64,000 nucleotides of DNA from Ashinkailepas kermadecensis (lineage: Eukaryota; Arthropoda; Thecostraca; Neolepadidae). Under the pieces are notes generated by a model. It saw nothing but the letters and a program-made list of their open reading frames with translations, had not been told where the DNA came from and ran no database searches. Below, piece by piece: positions 45,602 to 56,411 of the stretch. Made by a program: the position numbers and the translations under genes. The stretch is taken from positions 372,001-436,000 of the forward strand of contig JAOTOM010004865.1 in NCBI GenBank assembly GCA_034440615.1. The letters are read 5' to 3'. The stretch's first letter is position 1; each line of letters opens with the position of its first letter.

Positions 45602-45611
45602 GTGGCGAGCA

Positions 45612-46350
45612 TCCAAGAAAAACGTAAGGTGCTGAGCAAAACACAACCTTTTTTAAATTACCTACTTGTATTTCGAATAAAATAAATCCCATAGCTATTC
45701 TGATACCAGTACCTCAAAAGCCTCATCATCGCCTGAGTCCCGCCGGCTCGGGTCTCTCGTACGATGAAGAGGGTCTCCGATAAAGTAAAACACGTCGGGC
45801 TGCGTCCTCCCTCGCAACTAACACAGTTTTTGGTCCCTTGATTAAGTTCGCACCTCCATCGACGAAGCCATCACCACTACCTGCTGCATAACATGTTTAT
45901 TACAATCTCTTGGCAACATCTATTCATCGTGTGAGCACACTACAGCACGGCACACGGACCATCAGCCAGCCAGCTGCCACAGTGCATCGCTGGCGCAAAA
46001 TTTGTAAACATCTCCTTTGAAGTTTTAGTATTCCTCTCGCTCGCATGCGTCACAGCCTGCACTCGTTAATGGGAAATCCTCAGTGACCGTACATCAAGTT
46101 CGAAAACAATGCTTACACACATCGCGAGAGATGGGAAAGACGAACAGGTCTGGAAAGAGCGTCTTTATACGACACCCACCGGCAACTTTTCAAAAGGTCG
46201 AGCGGCTGCCGCTGACTGGGATCCGTTCCGGGTGCAGACGGGCTGATGACGAAGTTGAACTGCACACCGGCGCTGCGCCGGACTAGACAGACGCAGGACT
46301 GGGCGGAAGGCATCGGCGGCCGGCGCTGAGCTGGAGACACTGGGCAGGCC
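45612..46350. other. Unrecognised DNA
   Basis: Nothing recognised before the 33-bp array. Confidence 0.3.
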
Positions 46351-46353
46351 TCA

Positions 46354-47343
46354 GACTGGGCTGTTGTGAACATTGGACAGGCCCCGGACTGGGCTGTTGT
46401 GGACACTGGACAGGCTCCGGACTGGGCTGTTGTGGACACTGGACAGGCTCCGGACTGGGCTGTTGTGGACACTGGACAGGCCCCGGACTGGGCTGTTGTG
46501 GACACTGGACAGGCTCCGGACTGGGCTGTTGTGGACACTGGACAGGCCCCGGACTGGGCTGTTGTGGACACTGGACAGGCCCCGGACTGGGCTGTTGTGG
46601 ACACTGGACAGGCTCCGGACTGGGCTGTTGTGGACACTAGACAGGCTCCGGACTGGGCTGTTGTGGACACTGGACATGCTCCGGACTGGGTTGTTGTGAA
46701 CACTGGACAGGCTCCGGACTGGGCTGTTGTGGACACTGGACAGGCTCCGGACTGGGCTGTTGTGGACACTGGACAGGCGCCGGACTGGGCTGTTGTGGAC
46801 ATTGGACAGGCCCCGGACTGGGCTGTTGTGGACACTGGACAGGCTCCGGACTGGGTTGTTGTGAACACTGGACAGGCCCCGGACTGGGCTGTTGTGGACA
46901 CTGGACAGGCTCCGGACTGGGCTGTTGTGGACACTGGACAGGCCCCGGACTGGGCTGTTGTGGACATTGGACAGGCCCCGGACTGGGCTGTTGTGGACAC
47001 TGGACAGGCTCCGGACTGGGCTGTTGTGGACACTGGACAGGCCCCGGACTGGGCTGTTGTGGACACTGGACAGGCCCCGGACTGGGCTGTTGTGGACATT
47101 GGACAAGCCCCGGACTGGGCTGTTGTGGACACTGGACAGGCTCCGGACTGGGTTGTTGTGAACACTGGACAGGCTCCGGACTGGGCTGTTGTGGACACTG
47201 GACAGGCTCCGGACTGGGCTGTTGTGGACACTGGACAGGTTCCGGACTGGGCTGTTGTGGGCACTGGACAGGCCCCGGACTGGGCTGTTGTGGACATTGG
47301 ACAGGCCCCGGACTGGGCTGTTGTGGACATTGGACAGGCCCCG
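46354..47343. repeat. 33-bp minisatellite, 30 copies
   Basis: Thirty contiguous 33-bp units with consensus GGACTGGGCTGTTGTGGACA plus CTGGACAGGCTCC. Units vary mainly at GCTCC/GCCCC, ACACT/ACATT and GGGCTG/GGGTTG. As the unit is divisible by three and stop-free, it opens a plus frame (DTGQAPDWAVV repeats, 373 codons) and three minus frames of 251-433 codons. Parallel opening on both strands argues that the frames are incidental. A low-complexity secreted or structural protein is not formally excluded. Confidence 0.95.
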
Positions 47344-47865
47344 GACTGCGGGAGGGGGCGGCTGGTGACGGCTGAGGCGGAGCGATCGACACAGGAGCAG
47401 ATTACGAGCGCCCGTGGAGCCGCGACATCGACGGCGACGCCACGGAGACATCGCCGCGCTGTGTTCGATGACCTTTATTTGATTTGATTTCAAGAAGCAC
47501 GTAGCTTCATCTGTCTTCATTTTAGCGACAACGAAAAAAAGGCAAAATGAATATCTAGCTTTCGTCACTCGTGCCATGCGGCCTTGCTCTTGTCGCCCTG
47601 CTCCTATGTGTTGTGGATGAACGTCTTTTAGTGCATGCTTTTGTGATACCACAGTTGATTAACCCAATTTCTGGCTTTGTAGCACGAATTTTCTAGCACG
47701 GAAGCAGTTCACATTTCAGTCTTACTCGTCGCTTTGACCTCAGTGTAAGTGCTGCCAATTTGCTACCATTTGTTGCTTTTAAAAAATAATGCGCTGTTCC
47801 CAGGAAAAATTCCAAACAAGAACTGTAGTACATTTTTTCTGTTGTTTTCTCTTTTGCAACTCCTT
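47344..47865. other. Unrecognised DNA
   Basis: Nothing recognised. Confidence 0.3.
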
Positions 47866-47867
47866 TG

Positions 47868-47936
47868 ACTAGGTGGGATTTATCGCTTCCATTAGGTGGG
47901 AATTCACTGCACTAGGTGGGATTCGTCCCACCTAGT
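47868..47936. repeat. ACTAGGTGGGA repeats ending in a perfect hairpin
   Basis: TAGGTGGGA occurs three times in direct orientation (about 47870, 47893 and 47912) and then once inverted. The last two form ACTAGGTGGGA-TTCG-TCCCACCTAGT at 47911-47936, a perfect 11-bp stem with a 4-nt TTCG loop. Confidence 0.9.
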
Positions 47937-47939
47937 TAA

Positions 47940-48290
47940 CATTTTATGGGAGGCCCTGCCTGGAGTGTACGGGTGGAGCAGAGGCCTATCGGCAGGTGTG
48001 ACGTTCTACGAAGGCGATTGTGCGTCTGTGTGTGTGTGTAAAAGTGGGGAGGACGTCGAGTTCACCTAAGAAAAATGGAGCTGAGTCAGATTACTGGAAG
48101 TTCTTTCTGATTTACTCCAAGGAAATATTTGTTCAGTGAGTGTGGAGACCGGTGAGATGCGATGTGCTCTGAGCTGTTCAGACTGAACTTTCCGGTGACA
48201 ACTCAACGTTGGAGTGGGCGGGGTAATATTTTGCATTCGTTGACGAAATAGCCAAATTACTTTCCAACTTGCCTGATTGTCTGATTGCTG
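47940..48290. other. Unrecognised DNA
   Basis: Nothing recognised. Confidence 0.3.
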
Positions 48291-48299
48291 CAGCGCCGA

Positions 48300-48440
48300 C
48301 GGCGCCCAGCACAAGCGCAGCTCCAACGCCGTCGATGCGCAGAACACTCAGAGCTCCAGGTCTGACGGGCGTGCGATGCTCCAGCTCTGACGAGCGTGCG
48401 GTACTCGGAGCTCCAGTCTTGACGGATCTGCGAAGTGGTC
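48300..48440. repeat. Degenerate GCTCCAG..TCTGACG repeat
   Basis: Four or so imperfect copies of a unit with AGCTCCAG and TGACGGGCGTGCG or TGACGAGCGTGCG blocks lie just before the 13-bp array. Confidence 0.6.
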
Positions 48441-48474
48441 GTGACTCATGTGCCGACAGTACGGCCACATAATG

Positions 48475-49110
48475 CTCCAACACAACGCTCCAACACAGCG
48501 CTCCAACACAGCGCTCCAACACAGCGCTCCAACACAGCGCTTCAACACAGCGCTTCAACACAGCACTTCAACACAGCGCTCCAACACAGCGCTCTAACAA
48601 AGCGCTTGAACACAGCGCTTCAACACAGCGCTCCAACACAGCGCTCTAACACAGCGCTTCAACACAGCGCTCCAACACAGCGCTCCAACACAGCGCTCCA
48701 ACACAGCGCTCCAACACAGCGCTCCAACACAGCGCTTCAACACAGCACTTCAACACAGCGCTCCAACACAGCGCTCTAACACAGCGCTTCAACACAGCGC
48801 TCCAACACAGCGCTCCAACACAGCGCTCCAACACAGCGCTCCAACACAGCGCTCCAACACAGCGCTTCAACACAGCACTTCAACACAGCGCTCCAACACA
48901 GCGCTCTAACACAGCGCTTCAACACAGCGCTCCAACACAGCGCTTCAACACAGCGCTCCAACACAGCGCTTCAACACAGCGCTTCAACACAGCACTTCAA
49001 CACAGCGCTTCAACATAGCGCTCCAACACAGCGCTTCAACACAGCACTCCAACACAGCGCTCTAACACAGCGCTTCAACACAGCGCTCCAACACAGCGTT
49101 CCAACATACA
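48475..49110. repeat. 13-bp minisatellite (CAACACAGCGCTC) with 130-bp higher-order repeat
   Basis: About 49 units of 13 bp. GCTCTAAC markers at 48643, 48773 and 48903 are exactly 130 bp (ten units) apart. The two complete 130-bp blocks look identical, including the order of CTC/TTC/ACTTC variants. Not divisible by three, so rotated peptides appear in several frames (TALQHSAPTQRSN on plus, CVEALCWSAVLKR on minus). Confidence 0.95.
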
Positions 49111-49114
49111 TGAC

Positions 49115-50944
49115 TCGCGGCAACGGCTATGAAAACGGCTCCAGCGCCCACAAACTCGCCGAGATTCATCGGATCCGCCGGCATTGGTGGCTCGAGAAGG
49201 GGGAATAGAGTATTGGGGGCATGCGCCTCCAGATTGGAGAATTGTGTCCCCATTGAATGGAAGGCGGAGCCAGAAAGGGAAGTCTCAACCGAGTCCAATT
49301 CGAGTTTCCTGCCGAAGGCGCTCTTCCAGAGGGTTCAAGTGCGCTCTGCAAGCGATATTTTTAGTGAAAAATGACCGTGTCCGAAAGAAACTGGTTCCCC
49401 TTTGAGAGATCAAGCCCGCCCAATATAACAATTTGCTATCAATGACGCCCTCTTCACGAGTGTCCAGCTGGACCACATGTCTTGTTCATAACAGTTGTGT
49501 TCAAGTGAGATACCAAGCTGTAGCTTCATTCATTCTTGACTGATGGTCACTTCAAAAATAGCTAATTATGCCGAGGTCTATTGAATCTGAGGCGTCCCAC
49601 GACAGATCGACCGGGTGTGGAGGAAATGACTCATCTCTGATAATTTTGTGTCAATTTATATATCGGTATAATGTACCGATTCGAGCTGTGCAATATTCAG
49701 CTAGATCAGATCAACGGTCATGAAGTTATAGTCGCAGACATCTTTGGATATCGTGGTGCATGACCATGCTAGCGGCTTATATCTCCAGGGAAAATAAGTT
49801 AATTGGTAGAGCAGTATGCATTGCCTGGCTCGGATTGTGCGCAACAATATTTCAACTGGATTAAAGTTCTGTTTTATATTTTAACCCCGTGGCCTCGCGC
49901 CTTAGGCTACGTGCCCTGACCTTCACATGATGGCAGTGAAAATCATACATAACCAACAGCAGTGAACATTCAACAACAACATCCAGTTATTCAGGCCATA
50001 CATTATTATGGTGCAAACTGAAATAAAATTCGCCGTGCCTCAGAGTGTGGCGGTGGCCAAGGGTGGTGGCAGTTCAATGCCATCAAAACAAACCCACATA
50101 TAAATATATATCCACGATCATCACCCTGCGCAATATGCCTAGCAGCGTAACAAGGAGCTGACACCTAGGTGTGGGGGACTCGGCTGGCACCCCCCCCCCC
50201 ACCCCACCCCACCCCCACCGCGCCGACGGAACCTTTGTGACGGCCGGCCGGCGGGCGCAGCTCCGATATTAATCAACGGTTTGACGAATTCTTTATCCAT
50301 GCGATGCGCTGTTGAAATTGCAATCAAGTCGCAATATTCACTGCTTTGTCCTTGCCGTTTATGAGATATCTTCGGAAAATAGTATGGGCGGGAAGATTCA
50401 ACCCCCCGAACACTCTCCGATGCGAGAGCTAACATTTCTGACTAGCAAGGGAATACGGCATGCAATAGGGGAGCAGGCGGCTCGTCCTGCCTCGTTGAGT
50501 TTTTTTTCACTGCGCAGGTATATTAAAACTTGATGCCCTTTTTACAAACACAGATTTTAAAGCGGATCATTGCATTACATGCACTGCACTAAACATGTAA
50601 CACTGCCACATGGATTGTTGCTCTGTCTTGGCAACTAGTATGGACGTACATGTTGCAAAGCATCTAGCATAACTACATGGTCCACCAGTTCGGAATCGTA
50701 CATCTTGTGCACTCGCGCATTGCGCCCTGTGCTTCTAGTCTTTACTAGAAAGGATAAAATAGAAACTGAAGTAAATTCGTTGGACAAATTCGGTTATTGC
50801 CTGTGCGGATAAAATTGCATTGCGATATGAACGAGTCAGACTTCCTTTATCCGTAGCCCTCTTGACCATCCCCCAATCCTGCATTTGTGGTAGTGCCACA
50901 AATACAGCTTAACTTGATCACTGTATGTGAACAGGATTTTCGGG
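49115..50944. other. Unrecognised DNA
   Basis: Contains a C-rich tract (about 50189-50220). Frames are short, mutually overlapping and without recognisable domains. Confidence 0.3.
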
Positions 50945-51437
50945 CGTGGGGTGAGTGAGTTCAGTAGCGTGCCGGACCACAAAGGTCATGTGCGCCGCCT
51001 TTAAAGCGGGTGGGTTTTGCAAGCAAGTTCAAGGCAAGTGTGCATTTGCGTTCAAGGAGTCTTATGTTCTAGTGTATGTGACGTTACGGTGCTAAAGGCG
51101 GGGGTGTGAGGGAACATATCCTAAACGTTTTGGAGTTTTATTTACTTTGCTCCTCCGCAAGATAATTTGTAAGTGGTGGGTGTGTTGGATTGGCAGTCAT
51201 GGGGTGGCGGAGGGTTGGCAAGACGTTGGTTTCGCCAGGATGCCGGCATTTACGTACTCTTGTCGAAGAGCACCGAGGGTTGTTCACCGTGCGAGGAAGG
51301 AGGAATTTATCCGCACTGCCGGCTGCCATATGCCACACGCCGGCTGCCATATGCTAGTTCCTGATAGTAGTTCTGTAGTTAGCAGCATCGTTCACGCAGT
51401 GTTAAGTGTGAGGGATTAGTACGGTGGTCTGTAATTC

Positions 51438-51655
51438 GGCTCATCTACATCCGTTTGTAACTCTCTGGAAGGCTGATTTACGCTGTGAATTATGGAGCAA
51501 ATCAGCTCATCTACGTTCGATGGTACATCTGGGTAATTGTGTTGCGTTAGGCTAGCATCAATGAGCAGGACGGCTCATCTACGTCCGACGGCACCGCTAG
51601 GGTAGTCATTTATTTCGAGTGGTAAAACGGATCGGCTCGTGTACGTCCGATGTCA
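51438..51655 (-). repeat. F2 3'-region repeat, GGCTCATCTACGTCCG motif, copy A
   Basis: Four copies of (C)GGCTCATCTACGTCCGA at about 51438, 51504, 51571 and 51633, spaced 62-67 bp, lie between the RNase H end and the 3' terminus of F2-A. The same four-copy arrangement is present in F2-B. Confidence 0.8.
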
Positions 51656-52857
51656 TTCATGGAGGGCTATTAGCGCTACTGCTATGAGTGGTTGCGGGGG
51701 CATGCGGTGTGTGCTAGAGTACGTGTTGGTTATGTACTGTCTACAATGCTCCTGCCAATTTGGTGGCGTACAGATAGCCAAGTAATCATTGACGGGATTC
51801 GGGGCGTTTGTCACTGAGAAGCGATGACAGCGAAGGAGTGATGCCCTCTTCTTGTCCGAAGGCCTTGAGTGATTGTCTTTGAGCATCAAAGCTACTACAG
51901 TCTGGCAAGATGTGGCATATGCTTAATGTGGTGTTGCAGATGCGCAGTGAGGTGTTGCAAAATGGCCATCCTCTAGTTCAGGCTGTGTAAGCTTTGTTCA
52001 ATCAGTTTCTAAGAATGTTGAAGATGACTTCCTTTAGCGGTGTAATGTGCTTCATGTGTTCCATGTGCCTAGCGTTGGTTTGATGTTGCAAGTGTGGTTG
52101 GAGTGGTGAAGTGTGGAGTTGTGCTGTGTCGATGTGTTCTGGTGATGCTTTCGTACGTGGTGTTGTAGGAGTGCCTTGCAGTCGTCCACCGAATATTCCA
52201 TGTTGAGATAAGTGGCCAATGTCAATACTTGCTTTGCTAGCGCATCTGCTTGCTCGTTTCCTGGACTGTTAACATGGCTTGGAATCCAGAGGACGGAAAA
52301 GTTGTTTACTTTGCGGGCCACGGCTTGTTGGATTCGATCAATGCCGGGATGTGGGCAGTCGCAAGTGTTGCTGGTTGACAGAAGGACTGATTTTGAGCCT
52401 GAATAAATTTTTACGTTTCTCGTTTTGCCCTTCTCAAGCATGGAGATAGCAGCCAGTATAGCTAGTGCTTCAGCCATGAAGATGGAAAAGTTATCGGGCA
52501 GACGTTTGGAAACCCTGAGGCCTAGTTCAGTGATGCCGCTACCTACTTTGACCTCGTGTTTTGACCCATCCGTCAATACGAGTGTTTTGTGTTTGTTGAG
52601 TTACGCATATTCGTCGAAGGTGCGAATAATTTCAGCCGGAGTTATACCTGAATTATTTTCCGAGAGCTTTGGTTGACTGTAGGTCTAGAATGGCCTAGCG
52701 AGCGGTCCAACTGCAGTGGTTGACATTGCGAGGTTAAGATCTGAAAGCGCCATGGATTTGAAGTTAAATTGAACAATTAGAACACTAAATAGTGGGGGAT
52801 TTGCGCACAAACCGGCTCCTGTCGTATCTGTCTGACCGAAAGCATTGCTGTTCCGGG

Positions 52858-53074
52858 GAGTAAAGTAAACTAAAAACACTAAACGTCCGGGAGACGTCTC
52901 CCTCCCAGCCCACGACTTCAGCACCTTAACGTCGCATGCACTATACATAAAGTAAGGCTCCTTTACCGTAAATGCACACTTGTCTTAGGCGTGCTTGCAA
53001 AACTCACTCGCTTTAAAGGCGACTCAAATGCCCTCTATGGTCATGGGTGCATCTGAGCTCACTCCCCCCCCCCC
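52858..53074 (+). mobile_element. Nested 3'-end fragment of family 2 with C11 tail
   Basis: On the plus strand this 217-bp segment matches the sense-strand 3' end of family 2, which lies at 51150-50945 and 57180-56941 on the minus strand. Shared landmarks are AGTAAAGTAAACTAAAA, AGCACCTTAACGTC, AAATGCACACTTG, CTTGCAAAACTCACTCGCTT and AAAGGCG. It ends ACTC followed by C11. The target duplication is GCTGTTCCGGG (52847-52857) and GCTGTGCCGGG (53075-53085). F2-B has the uninterrupted site GCTGTGCTGGATGATTTTTA near 58850. It is therefore a 5'-truncated retroinsertion in opposite orientation to its F2-A host. Confidence 0.85.
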
Positions 53075-53855
53075 GCTGTGCCGGGTAATTTTCAATATTC
53101 TTCATTTTGATGTGGATGTGTTCTTAGTGGAGGGTAGGCATGCCTGACGCCACCAGAAGACTGGCTATCGGTGTGGTGCTGAGGTCTCCTGTGGCTGCTC
53201 TGGTGCGGCTGTTTTCAATGACTTGTAATTTTGTGTTCAGTGTCAGCGAAATGGTAGCAGTGATGATGTTGCTGTATTCTAGGGTAGGTCGTACTGTTGT
53301 CTTGTAGAGTCGCAGTAGTATTTGCTGTCTCCGCCTCCGCCCAGCCTGTGCCTGCTAGTGCACGGAGTAGTCTGAAGCGTTTTGCGCATTTCTTCCAGAT
53401 GGTTGTGATATGTGTGTTGAAGCTAAGGTTCTGATCCAAATGTACTCCTTAGAACTTGAAACTTTTACTTGTTTGATGGCGTTGCTGTTGAGCCGAAGAA
53501 AGTTCTCGGTGTGGTGCGCAGGCGGCTACATTTTTTTTTTTTTCTGTCTACATGTGACGTTGGCCGGCTTATCTGCGGACAGGGTGCAGCCCAAAGTTGT
53601 GCACTACTTTGCTATGTCGTCCAGTGCTGTTTGAATGGTATTCTCGGCTTTTAGGAAGCACTGTGCTGTTGTCCAAATGGCTATGTCGTCCGCGAAAAGT
53701 GACCATTGAAGTGATGCATCGGTGCAATCAGCAAGTATGCTGTTAATAATGATGAGGAAGAGGCTCGGCGTGAGCACCCACTCCTGTGCCAGGCTTTGAT
53801 ACCGGGGTGTGTTGCTTGATGTGACGCTGCCGCATCCTACCTTTAGGGTCCTGTC

Positions 53856-54045
53856 CAGTGGCGCAGGCAGGATTTTCCTAACGAGGGGTCCGACCCAAAA
53901 CAATGAGTAAAACAAATAATGTCTCTGTCGCGAGAAGCGCAACAAAAATTAACGTGTTGCGTGGTGAGAATCTCAAGTTCCCATTTGATCTAGTGTATTT
54001 TTGGCGCTGAGGGAAAAGGGGCGCTTCCCCTTGGCTGCAACTCTG
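53856..54045. mobile_element. hAT-like MITE, copy 2, inside F2-A
   Basis: 190 bp with ends CAGTGGCGCAGGCA and (reverse complement) CAGAGTTGCAGCCA. It is flanked by a perfect 8-bp duplication GTCCTGTC (53848-53855 and 54046-54053). F2-B carries the uninterrupted site GGTTCCTGTCTCT near 59640. Internal blocks GGATTTTCCTAA, CATTTGATCTAGTGTATTTT and TTCCCCTTGGCTGC match the copy at 45404. Confidence 0.9.
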
Positions 54046-54175
54046 GTCCTGTCTCTGAGGGAGTTGAAAATGTAGTTTGCCATGTGTCTGTGTAGGCCTA
54101 GCTTGTGGAGTGAGTCTGTGTGTCAGCGCGTATTTGCGTGCTTGGCCTAACGCAGCAGTTACGTCCATAGGTATG

Positions 54176-54580
54176 CAAGTATTGTTGTGTGTTTGTTCTG
54201 TGGACCACGTTTGATGTATTGTTGTGTGTTTGTTCTGTGGCCTGTTTGATGTGTTGTTGTGTGTTTGTTCTGTGGCCATGTTTGATGTATTGTTGTGTGT
54301 TTGTTCTGTGGACCACGTTTGATGTATTGTTGTGTGTTTGTTCTGTGGACCACGTTTGATGTATTGTTGTGTGTTTGTTCTGTGGACCACGTTTGATGTA
54401 TTGTTGTGTGTTTGTTCTGTGGACCACGTTTGATGTTGTTGTGTGTTTGTTCTGTGGACCACGTTTGATGTATTGTTGTGTGTTTGTTCTGTGGACCACG
54501 TTTGATGTATTGTTGTGTGTTTGTTCTGTGGACCACGTTTGATGTATTGTTGTGTGTTTGTTCTGTGGACCACGTTTGAT
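54176..54580. repeat. 37-bp minisatellite inside F2-A, about 11 copies
   Basis: GTATTGTTGTGTGTTTGTTC recurs about every 37 bp. One unit aligns without gaps to 59776-59812 of F2-B, where it is single-copy and encodes part of HDIKSGLRIKRTTVAAYLDI. One unit is short by 3 bp and another lacks part of the GGACCACG end. As 37 is not divisible by three, rotated peptides (HRTNTQQYIKRGPQNKHTT) appear in all minus frames up to 231 codons. Confidence 0.95.
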
Positions 54581-54969
54581 GCCGTGCACTACTCTAACGA
54601 TATTGTGGTCGACTTTTGACGCTGGAAGCGGCGCTGAAATTCTTCGAGCAGATTTTTGTGTTCTAGGAAATGTCGCAATCGTGTGTTGACCATTCTTTCG
54701 ACCGGCCTTCTAGCGAAGCTAGTAAGTGGGATAGGTATGTAGCCTTTTGGAGTGGGAGGATCTTTGTGCAGTTTTGGTAGTGGGATGGCTACACTCTCCC
54801 ACCACGTGGCGGGAAAGGTGTCATTTAGGTACACATCGTTGATGGCCGTTAGCAAGTGCGTTAGCTTTTTTTACTGTGATGTTTGAAAAAATGTGTGATG
54901 TTTGTCGTCCGGCCCAACCGACGTGCCTCCACACTCTCTGATGGCAAGGATAATTTCATAGACAATTGA

Positions 54970-55535
54970 AACTTGCCACGATTTTCTGACTCGAAATACC
55001 AAACAATGGTAGTTTTCCATTGTTTTGGTCGAGCTATTTGCTTCGCAAAATAAGGCACACGCAAGCATGGTCGTCAACATTGTGCCACAGAGTCGCTAAT
55101 TGTGTACACAACTTAATGGTACGATCAGATGTGTCACCTGTTCATGTCTGGCTGTCAGAGGCTGTGCAACAATTATCTTTGAATGCCACTGCCATTGCCA
55201 ATCGCCGTGGTAATGCTAGCGAAGGTGCCAGCAGCAATGATAACAAACATGGCAAGAAGATGTCAGTAGCTGAGAGGTTCCAGATGCATGTACACGGTAC
55301 AGAGGACACGCAAGCAAGACGATGATGAATGCTAATCATGTCGGGATATGCCTGTAACGTGCACTTCTATTCCAATTACCAAATTTTCTTCTTTAAGACT
55401 ATTCGGATGGCTCAAATGAAACTTGGAGTGGCTTGAGCCATCTCAAAGTATACAAAACGACACCCTGGTACTGGCTGCTTGAGTCAGAGGTGTGAATATG
55501 TGTGCTCGTGCCCGGACAAACTTCGCATCACGTGT
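54970..55535. other. Unrecognised DNA
   Basis: Holds a 101-codon plus frame (55020-55325) without recognisable domain. Nothing else seen. Confidence 0.3.
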
Positions 55536-56411
55536 CCGGCTGTGCGGGCACTGTCGGACACGTGCACGACACGCGAGCAGTGCCGGACGAACAGCACTGC
55601 ACCGTTGTCCGGCTGTGCGGGCACTGTCGGACACGTGCACGACACGCGAGCAATGCCGGACGAACAGCACTGCACCGTTGTCCGGCTGTGCGGGCACTGT
55701 CGGACACGTGCACGACACGCGAGCAATGCCGGACGAACAGCACTGCACCGTTGTCCGGCTGTGCGGGCACTGTCGGACACGTGCACGACACGCGAGCAAT
55801 GCCGGACGAACAGCACTGCACCGTTGTCCGGCTGTGCGGGCACTGTCGGACACGTGCACGACACGCGAGCAATGCCGGACGAACAGCACTGCACCGTTGT
55901 CCGGCTGTGCGGGCACTGTCGGACACGTGCACGACACGCGAGCAATGCCGGACGAACAGCACTGCACCGTTGTCCGGCTGTGCGGGCACTGTCGGACACG
56001 TGCACGACACGCGAGCAATGCCGGACGAACAGCACTGCACCGTTGTCCGGCTGTGCGGGCACTGTCGGACACGTGCACGACACGCGAGCAATGCCGGACG
56101 AACAGCACTGCACCGTTGTCCGGCTGTGCGGGCACTGTCGGACACGTGCACGACACGCGAGCAATGCCGGACGAACAGCACTGCACCGTTGTCCGGCTGT
56201 GCGGGCACTGTCGGACACGTGCACGACACGCGAGCAATGCCGGACGAACAGCACTGCACCGTTGTCCGGCTGTGCGGGCACTGTCGGACACGTGCACGAC
56301 ACGCGAGCAATGCTGGACGAACAGCACTGCACCGTTGTCCGGCTGTGTGGGCACTGTCGGACACGTGCACGACACGCGAGCAATGCCGGACGAACAGCAC
56401 TGCAACGTTGC
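55536..56411. repeat. 73-bp tandem repeat, 12 copies
   Basis: CCGGCTGTGCGGGCACTGTC recurs exactly every 73 bp from 55536 to 56339. Interior copies look identical; substitutions appear only in the first unit (CAGTGCC for CAATGCC) and the last two (ATGCTGG, TGTGTGGG, CAACG). The unit contains GTGCAC and CACGTG and can form GCCGGAC/GTCCGGC stems. Stop-free in all six frames, it creates overlapping frames of 290-464 codons on both strands. Confidence 0.97.

Larger units (their letters stand above)
50945..54965 (-). pseudogene. Family 2 non-LTR retrotransposon copy A (F2-A)
   Basis: Read on the minus strand from 54965. RT start: YEIILAIRECGGTSVGPDD; INDVYLNDTFPATWWESVAI; PLPKLHKDPPTPKGYIP; NTRLRHFLEHKNLLEEF. 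Then an expanded 37-bp array, a MITE, and LAQEWVLTPSLFLIIINSIL with FADDIAIWT near 53680. The thumb reads LSFNTHITTIWKKCAKRF near 53420. After a nested insertion come SDLNLAMSTTAVGP and RNase H (MTDGSKHEVKVGSG, FMAEALAILA, YSGSKSV, WIPSHVNSPGNEQADALAK; 52052-52576). A long 3' region follows to about 50945. Frameshifts separate the pieces. The third RNase H Asp is Gly (YSGSKS versus CSDSKS in F2-B). The copy is 5'-truncated, with no endonuclease. Confidence 0.85.

Noticed and set aside
46113..47652. Overlapping frames of 251-433 codons on both strands
   Set aside because: Generated by the 33-bp array; flanking parts of each frame show no recognisable domain. Kept only as a testable possibility.
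53878..54589. Minus frames rich in Thr/Gln/Asn/His (up to 231 codons)
   Set aside because: Translation of the 37-bp array within F2-A, not a prion-like gene.
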